Shown here piece after piece: positions 62,005-64,000 of a stretch of 64,000 bases of DNA. The position numbers and the translations under genes are program-made. Numbering within the stretch: position 1 is the stretch's first letter; each line of letters starts with the position of its first letter. Source of the stretch: Rivularia sp. MS3 (GTDB lineage: Bacteria > Cyanobacteriota > Cyanobacteriia > Cyanobacteriales > Nostocaceae); contig JAHCMI010000029.1 of NCBI GenBank assembly GCA_019192545.1, positions 29,199 to 93,198 of the forward strand. The letters are read 5' to 3'. Below the pieces are notes generated by a model, which saw nothing but the letters and a program-made list of their open reading frames with translations, was not told the DNA's origin and searched no databases.

Positions 62005-63915
62005 TTAAACTACAGCAGATGGTTGATTGCTGAAGAAAGTCTTTAAAATTCTTTGGGCAATTTGAGGACTAGTTAAACCTAATTCGGCTTTGCTTTCGTC
62101 AGGTTTAGCATGATCCACCAAAATATCCGGTACGCCAAAACGCTTAATTGGTACCAAAATATCAGCATCAAGTAAAGCTTCTGCAACAGCCGAACCAAAA
62201 CCACCCATGACGCAACCTTCTTCTACGGTTACTACTCGTCCTATTCTCTTGGCTAAGGGCAACATCAGTTCCGTATCCAAAGGTTTGCAGAAACGAGCAT
62301 TAATGACAGTGGCTTCGATACCGTGTTCGCTGAGAATTTCGGCTGCTTGCAACGTCGAATTAACCATAGAGCCGTAGCCTATCATTAATACGTCATCTCC
62401 GTTACGAAGAATTTCGCCTTTGCCAATTTCTAAAGGCTCCCAACCTTCTTCCATTAAAGGCACACCATAACCGTTACCGCGAGGGAAACGCATGGCAATT
62501 GGTCCTTTGGTATAGTTAACTCCGGTTACTGTCATTCGCTGTAATTCGGCTTCATCTTTGGGTGCCATCATCACAATGTTAGGAATGCAGCGCATGTAAG
62601 CAATATCGTACATTCCCTGGTGAGTAGGGCCATCATTACCTACGATTCCGGCTCTATCTAAACAGAAGAAAACGGGTAAATTTTGGATGCAAACATCGTG
62701 AACAATTTGGTCGTAACCGCGTTGTAAAAATGTTGAATAGATATCGGCAACCGGACGCATTCCTTGAGTTGCCAATCCAGCAGCTAAAGTAACAGCATGT
62801 TGCTCGGCAATTCCGACATCTATATATTGATCGGGTAATTTGGCTTGCAGCTTATCCAAACAAGTACCCGTAGCCATTGCAGCGGTAATACCAATTATTT
62901 TCGGGTTTTGCTCGGCAAGTTTGACTAAAGTATGAGCAAAAACTTTCGAGTACTTTGGTGGCTTTGGTTTGCTCGAAGGGATCGCCTTACCAGTTGTTAA
63001 ATTAAATGGGCTTTGGGCGTGATAGCCTACTTTATCTTTTTCAGCGATATCATAGCCCTTGCCCTTGGTAGTGGCAACATGAACTAAAACCGGCCCCGGA
63101 ATTTTATGAGCTTGCTTGAAAGTCGCAATCAAATCTTCCAAATTATGACCGTCAATAGGCCCCATATAGGTAAAACCGAGTTCTTCAAACACCGCCCCCA
63201 CCTTGGGAACCGCTAACCGCTTCATTCCTTCTTTGATGCGTTCGAGTTCCGGTGGTATCGAATCTCCTCCCACAAAGGGAAGTTGCTTTACCTGTTCCTC
63301 AAAATTATCCTTGATGAACTGCATCGGTGGAGACAACCGCATTTTATTTAAATAGCGGGGAATAGCACCAACGTTAGGAGATATTGACATTTCGTTGTCA
63401 TTGAGGACAACTAATAAATTCGTATTGGGTAAATGTCCGGCATGGTTGATAGCTTCCAAAGCCATACCACCAGTTAATGCGCCATCGCCGATAATAGCAG
63501 CAACTTTAAAATTTTCACCCTTTCGATCTCGGGCGATCGCCATTCCCAGCCCCGCCGAAATGCTCGTAGAAGCATGTCCGGCACCGAAATGGTCAAATTT
63601 ATTTTCGCAGCGCTTCAGATATCCTGCAACTCCATCCTTCTGTCGTAAGGTGTGGAAATGATTATAGCGTCCAGTAATCAATTTATGAGGATATGCTTGG
63701 TGCCCCACATCCCAAATAACTTTATCTCTATCTAAATCCAGGGTTTGGTAAAGCCCCAATGTTAACTCTACAACACCCAACCCAGGTCCAAGGTGTCCGC
63801 CGGTAGCTGCAACCGTTTGTAAATGCTTGTCTCGAATTTGACGGGCAATCTGCTCTAGTTGCCGAATCGATAACCCGTGCAACTGATTTGGATGAGTAAT
63901 TTCACTCAGGTGCAT
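62005..63915 (-). CDS. dxs: 1-deoxy-D-xylulose-5-phosphate synthase
   Basis: 636 residues. Condenses pyruvate and glyceraldehyde-3-phosphate; first step of the MEP pathway that feeds carotenoid, phytol and quinone synthesis. TPP binding: [20 protein letters not shown] and [13 protein letters not shown]. Also [14 protein letters not shown], the transketolase C-terminal region [17 protein letters not shown], and [14 protein letters not shown]. The start [16 protein letters not shown] is standard for cyanobacteria. The stop comes 156 bases before the mtnA start, on the same strand. The reading frame is complete and lies 85 bases from the window's end. Confidence 0.97.
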   Translation of the reverse strand: MHLSEITHPNQLHGLSIRQLEQIARQIRDKHLQTVAATGGHLGPGLGVVELTLGLYQTLDLDRDKVIWDVGHQAYPHKLITGRYNHFHTLRQKDGVAGYLKRCENKFDHFGAGHASTSISAGLGMAIARDRKGENFKVAAIIGDGALTGGMALEAINHAGHLPNTNLLVVLNDNEMSISPNVGAIPRYLNKMRLSPPMQFIKDNFEEQVKQLPFVGGDSIPPELERIKEGMKRLAVPKVGAVFEELGFTYMGPIDGHNLEDLIATFKQAHKIPGPVLVHVATTKGKGYDIAEKDKVGYHAQSPFNLTTGKAIPSSKPKPPKYSKVFAHTLVKLAEQNPKIIGITAAMATGTCLDKLQAKLPDQYIDVGIAEQHAVTLAAGLATQGMRPVADIYSTFLQRGYDQIVHDVCIQNLPVFFCLDRAGIVGNDGPTHQGMYDIAYMRCIPNIVMMAPKDEAELQRMTVTGVNYTKGPIAMRFPRGNGYGVPLMEEGWEPLEIGKGEILRNGDDVLMIGYGSMVNSTLQAAEILSEHGIEATVINARFCKPLDTELMLPLAKRIGRVVTVEEGCVMGGFGSAVAEALLDADILVPIKRFGVPDILVDHAKPDESKAELGLTSPQIAQRILKTFFSNQPSAVV

Positions 63916-64000
63916 ATTTACTGGGTTTTCCTCTCTACAATTATTTGTATATTGATTGTCCCACGGGAATGGGAAAATGGGGGGAATTTAGGGTGGGGAG

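Overview
The window is chromosomal DNA of a filamentous, probably heterocyst-forming cyanobacterium (order Nostocales, Rivularia/Calothrix/Nostoc-like). The evidence is a HetP-family gene (41751-42002), a plant-type zeta-carotene desaturase, the cyanobacterial sufR/sufBCDS locus, an NdbB-type quinone reductase, HIP1 octamers (GCGATCGC) scattered through genes, short tandem heptamer repeats between genes, and AT-rich spacers. I found no tRNA, rRNA, CRISPR array, complete insertion sequence or prophage. It is mostly housekeeping DNA interrupted by repeat-rich spacers and gene remnants.

Layout: 1-1563 is the 3' part of a multi-spanning membrane protein. 1829-1899 holds an unusual array (four 10-bp repeats inside an 11-bp inverted repeat) upstream of an Npun_F0494-type gene. 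2700-6518 carries cobQ, a small 2Fe-2S protein, an SRPBCC protein and zds. 6680-6850 hides a 56-residue ribbon-helix-helix gene. 7159-10868 holds two uncharacterised proteins. 11421-15073 carries sufA, a TPR protein, a small membrane protein, a TIGR01777-type SDR, a conserved hypothetical and an FHA protein. 15296-17713 is a Cu(I) P-type ATPase. 18397-22672 holds a TM2 protein, a CPBP protease, a DUF1877 protein, a broken Uma2 gene and a PD-(D/E)XK-like protein.

22873-29172 is the iron-sulphur assembly locus: sufBCDS on the minus strand, diverging from sufR, with two perfect CAAC-N6-GTTG operators in between. With sufA at 11421 this is a nearly complete SUF system. A 317-bp element with terminal inverted repeats splits sufB from sufC. 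29241-41148 carries a small conserved protein, a family 2 glycosyltransferase, an RRM protein, a small conserved protein, topA, a 46-residue ORF overlapping aroQ, a degenerate ADP-ribosylglycohydrolase-like protein, the PgpH-type c-di-AMP phosphodiesterase and a cytochrome b561-type protein.

41751-53510 is the most accessory-like part. It has a short HetP-like gene, a decayed GGDEF gene, a three-gene surface module (DUF11/SdrD-B protein, a 1231-residue predicted outer-membrane barrel, and a glycine-rich DUF11 protein) and a lipoprotein with two HKD motifs, an EF-hand and a helix-hairpin-helix tail. 54134-63915 carries an NdbB-like dehydrogenase, a HAD hydrolase, a DUF4278 protein, an acetyltransferase gene broken by two miniature inverted-repeat elements, moeA, a TM2/winged-helix protein, a Doc-type toxin-antitoxin pair, mtnA and dxs. 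The surface module is my best candidate for an undescribed system. The phased repeat array at 1829-1899 and the structured leader plus mini-ORF ahead of aroQ are the best non-coding candidates.
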